Shown here one piece after another: positions 1 through 12,600 of a DNA stretch of 64,000 nucleotides. A program made the translations under genes and the position numbers. Under the pieces are notes generated by a model that saw only the letters and a program-made list of their open reading frames with translations, was not told where the DNA came from and did not search any database. Location of the stretch: positions 17,469,423 to 17,533,422 of the forward strand of contig OY755176.1 in the NCBI GenBank assembly GCA_963576735.1. The letters are read 5' to 3'. This DNA is from Bedellia somnulentella. Its lineage: Eukaryota > Arthropoda > Insecta > Lepidoptera > Bedelliidae. How positions within the stretch are numbered: position 1 is the stretch's first letter; each line of letters opens with the position of its first letter.

Positions 1-52
1 CTCTCTTTTCGCCAAACACTTTTAACAAATAATGCTTTCTTTTTACCCCAAG

Positions 53-127
53 GTTCTAGTAGGTCACACGGACATGGTGCCGTGCGTGGCGGTGTCCATC
101 ATGGTGGGACGGCCACCTCATCGTGTG
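53..127 (+). pseudogene. Decayed duplicate of the WD40 exon at 470-668
   Basis: Follows an AG at 51-52 and matches the first 100 or so bases of the exon at 470 almost base for base (reads VLVGHTDMVPCVAVSI). It then lacks a net 26 bp relative to that exon, which shifts the frame, and stops matching after CGTGTG at 127, where stops follow at once and no splice donor is seen. The match covers only the 5' half of the exon and not the upstream intron. It is probably a dead exon copy and is not included in the gene model. Confidence 0.7.
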
Positions 128-469
128 TTAATAATAAATTGAATCGGACCACTATGGAACAAAATAAATAATCAAATAGAGAACCTCCTTATCTTCTTGA
201 TAAACTTCGTACTGTCAAATTTGCTCATGACAAAACTTTAGGCGCTTTTTCCGGTACTCTTAGTTCAATATGCGTGGATATTTTATGAGTCATTTTTTTC
301 CGGGATAAAAAGTATCCTATTTGATCATTTGGGTCATTATTTAGCATTCTGCCAAATTTCATTCATAAACATCAATTACGTGAGGAGTCTATTCACCTCA
401 AACACACATTTATCTAGACTTTTTTTAAATTTATAATATTAATAGGATGACTAACCTTCCCTCCTTTAG

Positions 470-668
470 GTCCTAGTAGGTCACACAGACATCGTGTCGT
501 GCGTGGCGGTGTCCATCACGAACAAGACGCAGCTGGTGTCCGGGTCGTGGGACGGCAACCTCATCGTGTGGGACATCACGACGGGCAGCGACGTGCACCT
601 GCTGTCCGGACACCTGGGGAAGGTCACGTGCGTCAAGGTCACGGGCGATGGGACTATCGCTGTTTCGG
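470..668 (+). CDS. WD40 gene, first visible exon
   Basis: Acceptor CTTTAG at 464-469 and donor GTGGGT at 669. Begins in phase 0 (VLVGHTDIVSC) and ends after one base of a codon. Encodes a complete WD repeat and most of the next. Codons are strikingly G/C-ending. An upstream exon must exist beyond base 1. Confidence 0.85.
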
Positions 669-3600
669 GTGGGTGGAATTTGATTTGTCATTTTTATTTG
701 TGTATTACCGTTGTTTTGGGTTGGTAAATTTGGTTCAATGATCTTTGTTTGTGTACTGGATCCATAGTAAAAAATATGATTGGTACGCTATTTACCTCAG
801 GTTTTTTGTTGTTTCAGAAGCTTCTCTGATCTGAATATCAGGGGACAAAAATTACTTGACATGATCAGAAATATAAATTCGTGTACCATCTAGTTGTATC
901 TTTGAAGGTCGCTTATGGCTATATAGTGTGATGAAAAAACTAGCATAATCTCAAGTACACGCTTTTATTTACCAAAGTTACAACTTAAGGAATAAATAGT
1001 CGATGTATACTAAACGTAAAAGCATTATGAGTGTGAAAATAAAATATTCCGACACTATTTTGATTTCATTAAAAAACCATAAAAACAAAGGTAAACACAT
1101 CATAGGCAAAACTAATTATGGTTTAATATTCTCAGGTGCTGAAGACAAAACGCTTATAATTTGGGAGACAAAGCGTGGACTGGCTTTGACATCTCTAACC
1201 CTTCACGTGCCCTTACTTGGGTTCCAGATTACAAGTGATTGCGCTCGAATAGTCGTTCATCTTTTGGACAGAGGTAAGACTTTTATAGCTTAAACTATGT
1301 TATTTTAGACTGTCAAAACAGAACAGTAATTGAATGTATTATCCTTACTAATATTATAAATCGGAAAGTGAGTTTGTTTGTTTGTTTGTTCCGCTTTCAC
1401 GCCGTAACTACTGAACCGATTACTTTGAAATTTTGTAAACGGATTAAATAACAGAGTACTTTTTATCCCAAAAAAAATGATATTCCCGAAGGAAATCGTG
1501 GAAATGAGAAGATTTCTTAGAGTTATACTTTATACCGCAATATAACCGAATTCCACGCGGGCGAAGCCGTGGACGGAAAGCTAGTGAACAACGTAAGGTG
1601 TATCAATGTAAAGTCTCTCTTCCTGTAACGCTGTTCGAAGTGACTTAACAATATAGAATAAAGTAATATATTGGTTGCTATATATTTATGGGTTAAAAAC
1701 TATTAGCACCGGGCCTGTATTTTACTATTATTACCCCTCATCAACTCTAAAAATAAATAAATAATTGTTAGTTTCCAAGTCATGCCTTTGTAGCATGAGA
1801 CGTGTTACAGCGTGTTTGTTACATATCAAGTGCGAAACTGAAAGATTATTAATTTGAAAATCTGTCTTTAACTCACTTCTCATATAACATACTCGCTTCT
1901 AGATGCCTTACACTACCCATACCGACTACCTTTTATTGAGATTATATCCAAGAGTTACGTAAATTAATTCAAGCAAGGGTTTCAAAACTGAGTTAGTAAA
2001 TTCGCTAAAGAATTAGTATTAGCTTATACTATTGAATACTAATGCACTCTCACCTTGGTTCTAACAGTAGATCCAAATCCAATTTTGTTCCAAATTTGGC
2101 AACTAAGCAATTTGTAAAGTTTCCGTTCTCATAAATCTTTCTTCATAATTATATGATTGCTCGAATTTTCTGTAAACACAAGAAAACATCAATTAGTACT
2201 TCAAGTTCAATTACTAACTTTTGCTTGTTTTTGCTAAGCACTTAGATGGCTGCGCAAACTTTTGTTGCCCTTTTACAAATTGGGTAAATATTTACCAATA
2301 CTTCGTATTTTCCAAACTTTTGCATTTGTAAAATTAATATTGCATAATCAGGGGTCGTTGAATCACTAAGGATATTCCAGATATTATTTTTATGGAGTCG
2401 TAAGGCTTTTTAGTTTCATCTAAACTGCGCTGTATAAGCTATTCTTAGTGATTATATTTTCTACTATCTTGGCTGCTTATATGTGGTGGAAGTGGTTAAG
2501 TTTAAATATAAACCCCGTATTATATCAAAATAAGAAACATTAGGCTAATATTGTATTATATTATTCCATTCTTATTTATTTGCATATACATGCATAAATT
2601 GACTCTCGGCTATAAATCCCGAAAAAGGGGTAGCCAAGCCAGAGCTTGGAAATAATAATGTCATCAGGCACTTTCGAGTGTTGAGTTGGTATAAGAAAGG
2701 TTGTGGAGATAAAATAGTGAAATAAAGAATGGTTGGTGATGGACCTCCAGTCACATCGCGCAACAATAAATTAAAAAACCGGCCAAGTGCGAGTCGGATC
2801 GCGCACTAAGGGTTCCGTACTATAATATATATAGAAAATCCCGTTTGTGTGAAAATCATGGGAGCCAAATTAGGTAAGTAATTTGATTTATGACGTTTAT
2901 AAATGGAACTACTGGCTAGATCTCATTCAAACCAATTTTCGTTAGTAGTTTGTATAGTAATACACATCATATATTTTATTCAGTATTATCATGCCCATAT
3001 TTTAGAAGTTACGGGGGGGACGACACACATTTTAGCACTTTGAAAAAGTCTCTCGCGCAAACTATTCAGTTTTGAAAAAAATGATATAAGAAACTTCAAC
3101 ATCATTTTCAAATACCTTTTGATAGATACCCCACACGTATAGGTTTGATGAAAAAAAAAATTTGAGTTTCAGTTCTATGTATGGGGAACCCTAAAAATTT
3201 TGTTTTTTTTTTCAGATTTTATTTTAAAATCTTAATGCGGTTTACAGAATACATCTACGCACCAATTTCCAATAATGTAGTTCTTATAGTTTCGGAATAA
3301 ACTGGCTGTGACATACGGACGGACGGACGGACGGACGGACAGACAGACAGACATGACGAATCTATAAGGGTCCCGTTTTTGCCATTTGGCTACGGAACCC
3401 TAAAAAGCCCTAAGAATTGTAAGTCGCCTTTTGCGACGCCCGTGGGTAGAAATAGATTAGTGGTATTCTATGCCGTCACTACATTTACTTTCATGATTTA
3501 TTAGTCAATTCATAAATTATCCTCTTTCCAACAGGTTGTTTACCGATAATATGTCTCCACAACACGCCGGCTACATACGTGAAGATACCGACCTACGCGG

Positions 3601-6600
3601 CTCCGAAAGATATCGATGGTAAGCATATAAAAAACTGACTCAACAAATATTTACATCTTACTAGTAGGAAGTTATTTTGCTGATAAAACTATTGAGGAAG
3701 CAATTACTTTTTACTACACAGGTTATAGTTGAGTTAGTGTAAGTGAACTAAGAACACAAAGACGTCTGGATTATATCCCTAAGGATGTATAAATAAGTGC
3801 AAAAAGAATACGCCAACGATGGGTTCCGCACTGTTTTTATAAACACGGCACGTTGAACAGCAAGAAAGATATCTGTTGGAAGGCTTGAATATTGCTTATT
3901 AGTTTTATAATTAAAACCTTGAATAAATTGCAGGCATTTACATATTGCCATTATCAATATACAGTAGAACAGTAAAAAGTGTCTGTGTATATTTTATCCT
4001 TATTTTTGGTATGTGATGGTAGACCGCCAACCGAAATTCTATCATTTGTGAAGCTATTGTGATAGAGCCTGGTAAAAGACAGACGTAAAGTCAGCCAGGC
4101 CTTTACCTTTTTAGTAAAGAACCCTAAAAATGGGCATAATTGAATGTGTTGTATTCCTGTACGGTTCCCACTCCCCTTAACACAAAATTTTATTTATTTT
4201 AATTATAACATAACGTAACATAAACGTTCACGCCGAATATCCCCAAAGGGGTTGGCAGAGGTATTAATACTTCTGAACATCACGTGACTTTTTCACCTTG
4301 TGTTCAGAGTACCCACGTTTTGCATGGACAGTGTACTTACGAGATAGGAGGCAGGCCCATCGCCGTTTTGTACGAATTCACTGTCACATGACTAAGTACA
4401 ACTCAGCCATGTGGGTTTCCTCACGATGTTTTCCCTCACCGTTAACAATCATGATTAATTGACCACACATATCGCACTCTCAGAACGAAAGAGGCTCAAG
4501 TCCGAAAATAGTCATATTGAGTTACAATCATAGAGAGGCATAAAAAAGTATGCTCTATCCGATGGATATTCAAACAAAGGCACTTATTGTTAATAAAAAC
4601 AGGAAAGCGAATTTTCCGTCCCTAAAACAATAAGTGCCTTTGTTTCAGAACATACTTTTTTATGCCTCTCTATGATTGTAACTCAAAGTCACTATTTTTG
4701 GACTTGAGCCTCTTTCGTTCTGAGAGTGCGATATGTCTTTAGAAAAGACAAATTGGTGTAGGCCCGACCTGGGATTTGAACACTAGTCGCTTGCACGTTA
4801 ACCGGTGTTCTACCCATTGAGCTACACGTCGTGACGTCATTTTAATTATATATTTTATCAATAAATAATAATACATATCTCTACAGCTGTTAATATTTTA
4901 AGCGTCAACTTGTTGTTAAGAGAGGCCCTACATACTTTTTTTTAATCAATTTTGATAGGAGAAACAAATTTTGTAAACTTTCTGAACATAACTCATGTGG
5001 TCTTGTTTTACGTTTTTGCAAGAGCAGTCGCAAAACTTAAGCTTTCACAATTTGCGCCATATAACAACAAAAAAGATGAAAATGGAACTATTTATAGAAA
5101 AGAATATACTGGAACTATTTCATCAAACGTCGAGTGGAATTTTATTTCTTGTTGTTTAGAGCGTTCTCTTTGACTGCGTACGTGCGTGATTAGGGATAAA
5201 CCTTGAGCCGTTTCGGATTTCTAAAAAAGATGGTTTAGGGTTGATGTTTTCCCAGCCGCTTTTTATAATTTATACATACATATACTCACAGGCATAAATC
5301 ACACAAAGGGGTAATCAGAGCTTCAGAGCTAGAAACTCATCAGCCACATTTAGAAGTTGTTAGGGGACCAGATGGTAGAAATAAAGTATCGTTGATGATG
5401 AGTCTCCTACCGCATCCGGTAGAAAGGGGTAGTGACATTCTAAGCCGGCACTAAACGGCTTTTGATAGTTCAGTGGAAATATTAATGGTGATGTACCACA
5501 TCACATTTTAATCATTTTAATACCCAGGTTCTTTTGTAACTTCATACAAAAACAAAGGGTAGTTTTATCATTATGGATTCTAAGCTGGCACTATACACTA
5601 CATACTTACATACATACATATACTCACGGCTATAAGTCCCTAGGAGGGGTAGCCAGAGCTAACGAATTAAAAATTCCTCAGCCACTTTTGGAAGTTGCGT
5701 GGGAAAAAGATGGTAAAATAAAGGTTGTTGGTGATGATGGGTCACCAACCGCATCGCCCAAAAATCCCTTAAAAAGCCCCAATACCGTTAGTCGCCTCTT
5801 ACGTACACCCACCGGAAGAAAAGGGGTAGTGCTATTCTAAGCCGACACTACACTACATACATATAAATATTCACGGCTATCAATACCAAAAAGGTGTAAT
5901 CAGTACTGTAGTTTTTTTTAAGATTACAGTCAACTTTGAAAATTTGGTGGGATAACGATGATTGGTGATGGGTTTCCAGGCAAATTACCCAACACACAAT
6001 TAAATGGTCCGAATACTTTTAGTCAACTCGTTGGCTACCCATTGGAAGAAATAGTTTAGTGGTATTATTGGCCGACACTGCACTAAAGCAATATAATAAA
6101 ACAGCACCACATTCTAAAACCCAAATAATTATTTATTACATACAAATTCACAAACATCTTTGTATAAATATACTTATCCAATCGCATTTTCAGGCGTTCC
6201 ATAGTAAATATGAGTCTTTTGACGTTGCCTCTAATCATGACTCCTTACCTTACCTTTGCTCAGTGACCTTACTTTAATGGCACCTGAATTCATATTACTG
6301 GCGACGTCTGAAGAATATTTTAAGCCATTTTATTCCGAATTGCAATATCGACGCTATTGGTTTTATTAATATATAGGTAACTTAAAATTGTTCTAATATT
6401 TTAGTTCGTGGAAAGTAGCTAACTATTCTTGGTATTATTATTACCAAGTAAGGTGCACTAAAACCTAATTTAGAATTACCTTTAGCTGTGAAATGTAGGT
6501 TTAGGCTTGCACTAACACATTTCTTCCCGTACATATACATACATATACTCACGGCTATAAATGCCTTGAAGGGGTAGCCAGAGCTAGGGAATGAGACATT

Positions 6601-9600
6601 CCTCAGCCACCTTTGGGTTGCGTGGGGAAAAGATGGTGAAATAAAGGTTGTTGGTGATGGGTCTCCAACCGCATCGCCCAAAAATCCTTTAAAAGCCCCA
6701 ATACCGTTAGTCGCCTCTTACGTACATCCACCGGAAGAAATAGGGTAGTGCTATTCTAAGCCGACACTACACAGCTTTCTTCCCGTGGTTGTTTTAAAGG
6801 CAACCTTTGGTTTTTAGGGCTTTTGAAGTTATTTTTGGGTGGTGCGGTGTAGCTAAAGACTCATTTTCATTTCCTGTTTCACTAACTATCGTTTATTTTA
6901 CAATCTTTACCCCAATAAACTTTCCAAAGTTATTTAAGAAATGGCCAATTATATAGCTCTGTTTAAATCATATGTATTCTTACCTGTACCTGTAGAAGAA
7001 TACGGTAGCAAATAAACGCGTAGTGTAATAATCTTAGTTATTTATATACTTTATTTAAGGAAAAACAATGGCAACAAATTTTATACATACACTGCAGTAA
7101 AAGACATTATTGTCAATTCGATACTTTGACGTTCATCACGAAGACAGACACATTAACTTAGACTTATTTGTGTATCCCATTCACGTGCACTTGCTATTGT
7201 ACTCATTGTACCATGGCGTGTTATACTCACTTTACTCAGCGCAGGACCTTATACTCTAACATGGCCAAGTTTTCTACATTTACTGCCATAATACAGACCC
7301 TTAACGAGCTGACTCTTACACTTATGAAACAGAAAATATATTCTTTATTTTTTTACCTAGAACTCAGACCATTGGCACCAAAACGGCCAATGAGGAGACT
7401 GCTGAAGAAAGAGGTGTCACTGGATACTTACACGTGGCAGAAGAAGTATGGACATCTCACATCGGCTGCCATGATGGCGCAAGTTGACGAGAGGTTAAAA
7501 CGAAGGTAGGAGACATTTTATACTCATGAATGCATGTTGCGATGTACGTCACCTAACTGATTTGTGAAAGCTCAACCGATAATTATGTCATGACTTCAAA
7601 AATGACAGACATTTAAAAATATTATTTATTGACAGGTTTTCGGTGTCAGCCTCAATGGAAGAAATCTCAAAAATTCAAGAGGCCAAAAACAAAGACTTGG
7701 GCTCGCAGGTATATTTATAATGTTAATATTTCAATATTGCCGTGTAGTTTCGGCTTAGAATAGCACTACCCCGTTTCTACCGATGGGTGTACGTAAGAGG
7801 CGACTAACGGTATTGGGGCTTTTAAGGGATTTTTGGGCGATGCGGCTGGAGACTCATCACCAACAACCTTTACTTTACCATCCTTTCCCCACTCAATTTT
7901 CCAAATGTGGCTGAGGAATTTCTAATTCCTTAGCTCTGGCTACCCCTTCTAGGGATTTATAGCCGTGAGTATATGTATATGTATGTATGTAATATTTAAA
8001 TAATTCGCGACCCGGTTAGCCTTTATTTCAGACGAAAATTTGGTTTTTAAGGTAGATTACTATTGTATCAACGCTATTTTATATAGGTTTTTATTTGCTT
8101 CCGAGATAACAAGATTGTTTCTAGTATGTTAGTATTTACCACATATTATGCAACGATTACTTTTGAGTGGATTGTCTCTTATGGTCTGTGATATAAAACT
8201 ATTGATTGATATTGTTTTAGAATTTACATACATACATATGCTCACGGCTATAAATCCCTAGAAGGGGTAACCAGAGCTAAGGAATTGGAAATTCCTCAGC
8301 CACGTTTGGAAATTTTAGAATTTAATTCGTTAAATATTGTGTGTAACTACTAACATTATCTTATTGGTAGAATTGATATGCACTTTAATTTTTATCACTG
8401 AAATCCTTATTGTTACTAATATTGCAACAAATAATCAAGTAATATTTTCTATGCTTATAATAATGTGTTTGTACAGGTGAGTCTTGGACCTGAGGAAGCA
8501 GCCATAGCGCAGTCCCAACACTTCGACCAGTTGGAAGCGCTCTGGAACAAAATATCTCCGCCGAGAAGACGGTCTAACAAGGTGAGTTTCAAAATATCTA
8601 GGAATTTTAACGATTTTTATGTGAAACTGACAATGATATTAAAACGAACGTTGGTTGTAATTAATGTGGTTAGATTAGTATTTCATTTTATTTTGATATT
8701 ATTCAAAATTTTCACAGCTCCATACAATAGATTGTTCTTAAATTATACATTTTTAATGTGCCAGTTACGAGGTTGTGATAAATCTGTACCTTTAGTTGAC
8801 CTATATGCCAAAATAGACCAGTATTATTCGAAGCCGAATAATACTCATCACAAGATTAATATAGTATAAAATTTAACAGTTGGAATAAAATAAAATAAGT
8901 AAAAATTTACATATTTCATAAGCAGCTGAATATCTGGCGGCACGGCAGTGCCCCTGCCAAGTCTCGAGCAAAACGGGCACGGCCGTACCATCTTTTCTCG
9001 AAGCGGTTCGCGGCTGTTTCGCCCCCCCTATATCTTCGACGTGGACAAAGCTAGGAGTTTAGGTTTTCGGTGAATAATAGTAGGCATTAGAACAAGCTTA
9101 AGTTCGAAATTACACGCCAAATGAATTAATAGTTTAGGAGTTACGGTCGATCAAAGTTACACCATTTTGTCACTCACTGACTCACTGACAGATCATCAAA
9201 AATCTAAGGTACTTCTAGCAGACTTAGAAACTTCAAATTTTGCACCAAGATAGGTCATTAGCCACATATAAAGGAAAAATTATAAAAACATTAAAAAATT
9301 ATATGCCATAGAAAACAATTTTATATTTGCGGTTTGGCAAGAACATTATGTATGGATTTTGACTGCATTGTTAACTTTGTTCGTTGTTCAAGTACCTATT
9401 CAATTGGATGAATACATACATAGAATAGAAAAGAATAATATAAATGTAATACATAGACTATCATTAATACAAATTAATACATAAAGTTCATTAAATTAAT
9501 AAAGCTAAAACTCCATTGTATTGCGATAAATATTGTATGAGCGCTCGATAGATGGCGTTGTACCTGTCTGAATCGCTCTATGGTTTCGTTACAAAGCGCA

Positions 9601-12600
9601 GTGTAAGTAGTACTTCAAAATAATTCGATAATATTCATTTGATACATCTGTCAATGAAAACCCATTTCGAAACTAAAAAATATTGTAGTGATAATTGATA
9701 TTCGGAGAACTTTACGTGTTATTTACTTTAGTTTAGTTATAGTTTGTAAGTTAGTAGATATATATTTATTTAGTTAGTTATTTGTTAGTTAGTTTAGTTC
9801 TATTTAGTTTGCATATATATATATAAGTTTAAGCCCTATTGTTATAGAAGTAATTGTAAATATAGTGTAATGGAACGTGAAATATTGTACATAAATGGCG
9901 ACCTTTGTCCACACAGAGTCATCTCTATTCCTGGAGATGGGTCGTGTTTATTTCATTCGTTGTCATACAGCATGTATGGGAGTTTTCAGTCGTCAAACGA
10001 TAAGGGAATTTTAGTAGTATCAAAGCTCAGGAGACAGCAATAGCTGAATATAATCGACTCCGAAGTATATATCGCCCAGACTTGTCTACATTAGAAGTAA
10101 CGAAGCCTCAGAGAAGAAACAAAAGAGATAGAGACAGAGAATGGGTTCTAAGCAAAGCAGTAGCTGACGTCCAAGAAATTGTGAGGTCACCTAAAAGTAA
10201 AAGAAAGAAATACACTTACAAAAAATAAATGAGATCCCACCAAAACCATTAAATGTAAAAAAATGCCAAGTCTCTCGATGCAGTCTTTCCATCGTAAAAA
10301 GTTTTGAGATCTCATAGAAGCCAAGTCCTATTCAAAATATTTCGTAGTTATAAATCAACATTTAGTAATTGTATCAATAGTTTTCTTTATATTATAATTA
10401 TAGTGACTTGGCAATGAGCACAAATTAAAAGCTGCTTGCTGCCTGGAATTATGTGCAAATGTTACTGACGAGACCAGTGATCAGATTATTTGTTATGTGT
10501 GAATCATGATGGTCACTACCGACTACATTCTCCAATACAATAATTAAGAATACCTTACGGGCCATCGCTTTATGAAAGTAAATGAATCGAGAGTGCACTA
10601 AGACTGACTGCCGTTGCCGAAATTCGGTTGGGACGACACGGATAAACCAACAGAAAATTAATTTTGTGATATTAATGTTTACGCATGCGGTGTGTGTAAC
10701 TTTAAACTCCTCTAAATATGCCGTTTTATTTGTTTCTTCTTGTGCTCATTGCCAAGTCACTATAATTATAATATAAAGAAAACTATTGATACAATTACTA
10801 AATGTTGATTTATAACTACGAAATATTTTGAATAGGACTTGGCTTCTATGAGATCTCAAAACTTTTTACGATGGAAAGACTGCATCGAGAGACTTGGCAT
10901 TTTTTTACATTTAATGTTTTTGGTGGGATTTTCTTGTTCTGAAGCTCTGGCTACCCCTTCTAGGTATTTGAAGCCGTGAATATATGTATGTATGTAAGTA
11001 AAAACTGCATAGTGCTAAACTTTTGCCTTCCGTGCTCTCGTGCATGTCATGCGATGTGTAAACAAGGATCTGGGGCTTATAAGTGTCTGATTGGCAATCT
11101 CCGATGATACTTTATTTTACTATCTTTTCCCATTTCTAGAGCTAAACATAGCTAACAAATCAGTAAACTTAAAACATTGGATAATTTGGTATGTGATTTA
11201 GTTATTTATTAATTTAAATTTAAATAAATTCTGTGGTAAATTAGTAAATAACTTATCAACTCAACTCAACTCACAATAAATAATAATAATAATGTAATAG
11301 AATCCGAAGAAGGTATATCCAATTCAATCACGGTTCCCTACGGCAAACACAGTTATTAATAATTGAGAGAGAACCTGTGCAAGTGCGCAAAACATACTAA
11401 CACACGTTCGCCAACAGCTCTGGATAAACCGAGGTTGAAAGGCTACGAGGAAGAATTCGGTAACAGAATTCTTGTTATTATTAAGATAGTATGATAGACT
11501 AGGATTTATTATTTTTAATTCATAGAAAAAGCTAAATATAGCTATGTACTATTCGCTTACTTTACCAAGTCCGGGGTGGCGTGTAATCATGTGTAGCCTT
11601 GATGAAGTTGATTTAAAACACGAGTTGCATAGCCGCAAGCATCATAGTATAATTTTACGATTTCTTTTATAGTATGAATAAATAAATCGCAAGCAAATAA
11701 AAATTCTTAATTATTACATAATGCAAATCTTAATGCATTGTGATTGACTAATGGAACATCAATTAGTGGTTTACCTTGGTCATTACTGATGACGTCATAG
11801 CGATTTATTTATTTATTTAAAGCCAACCAACAGTTCAAGAACGGAAATATCACATACATAAAAACAGGTATATACAGCTGGTCCTTAAACCAATTACAGG
11901 TCAGCATATGAAATACAATTTCGATAATTACATACATTAAATTTTAGTGAATTCTAATAAAAATAGAATTTACAAAGTAAGTTAGAAATAGCAATAGTTA
12001 TAACATTAATTTTAAATTGGTATTAAAAAATATTTTTCTGTGAAATAAAAATTTAAATTAAATTATTAGGCATGACAATTCGGTATGCAAAGTTTTACTA
12101 AAGTGATGCTGATTACAAAACCATTTCGAGATATTATGGTTATAAACAATATTTTCTTGAAATTATATTAATTGAAGCTAAGATGACTGTTATTTTATCA
12201 AAAAACTGTAACAGTGTTTGACCTTCAATGTTGTTTCAAAGACAAACGGTTTTGCAGTTTATTAATAAAATATCGAAAATCATAGGTTTGTTTAGTATAA
12301 TATCGTAATAATTTCATTTGACATCACAAATTCGTGATATGTTTTGCAATCAGCAACATTTCTATAAAACATTTCGTTTCATTTGCATGTCGCTACGTGA
12401 TTTTATCGATAGATGACGTCATTAATTACAAAAGTTGAACAATCTTTAAAAAATCATAACTTTGCAATTACTTATTTTAAATGGAAAATATTCAAATTAG
12501 TCTTTTATTTTCGTGTTTACTATCGAATAAAAATATTTAATAAATACCATAAAAAAAACTTTGCATACCGAATTGAAACTTAAATAAAACAATAACTAAC

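Noticed and set aside
7168..7360. Open frame leading into exon 4, as a longer exon or gene start
   Set aside because: The polypyrimidine tract and AG at 7360 plus the phase from exon 3 define the exon start; the upstream part has no protein-like composition.
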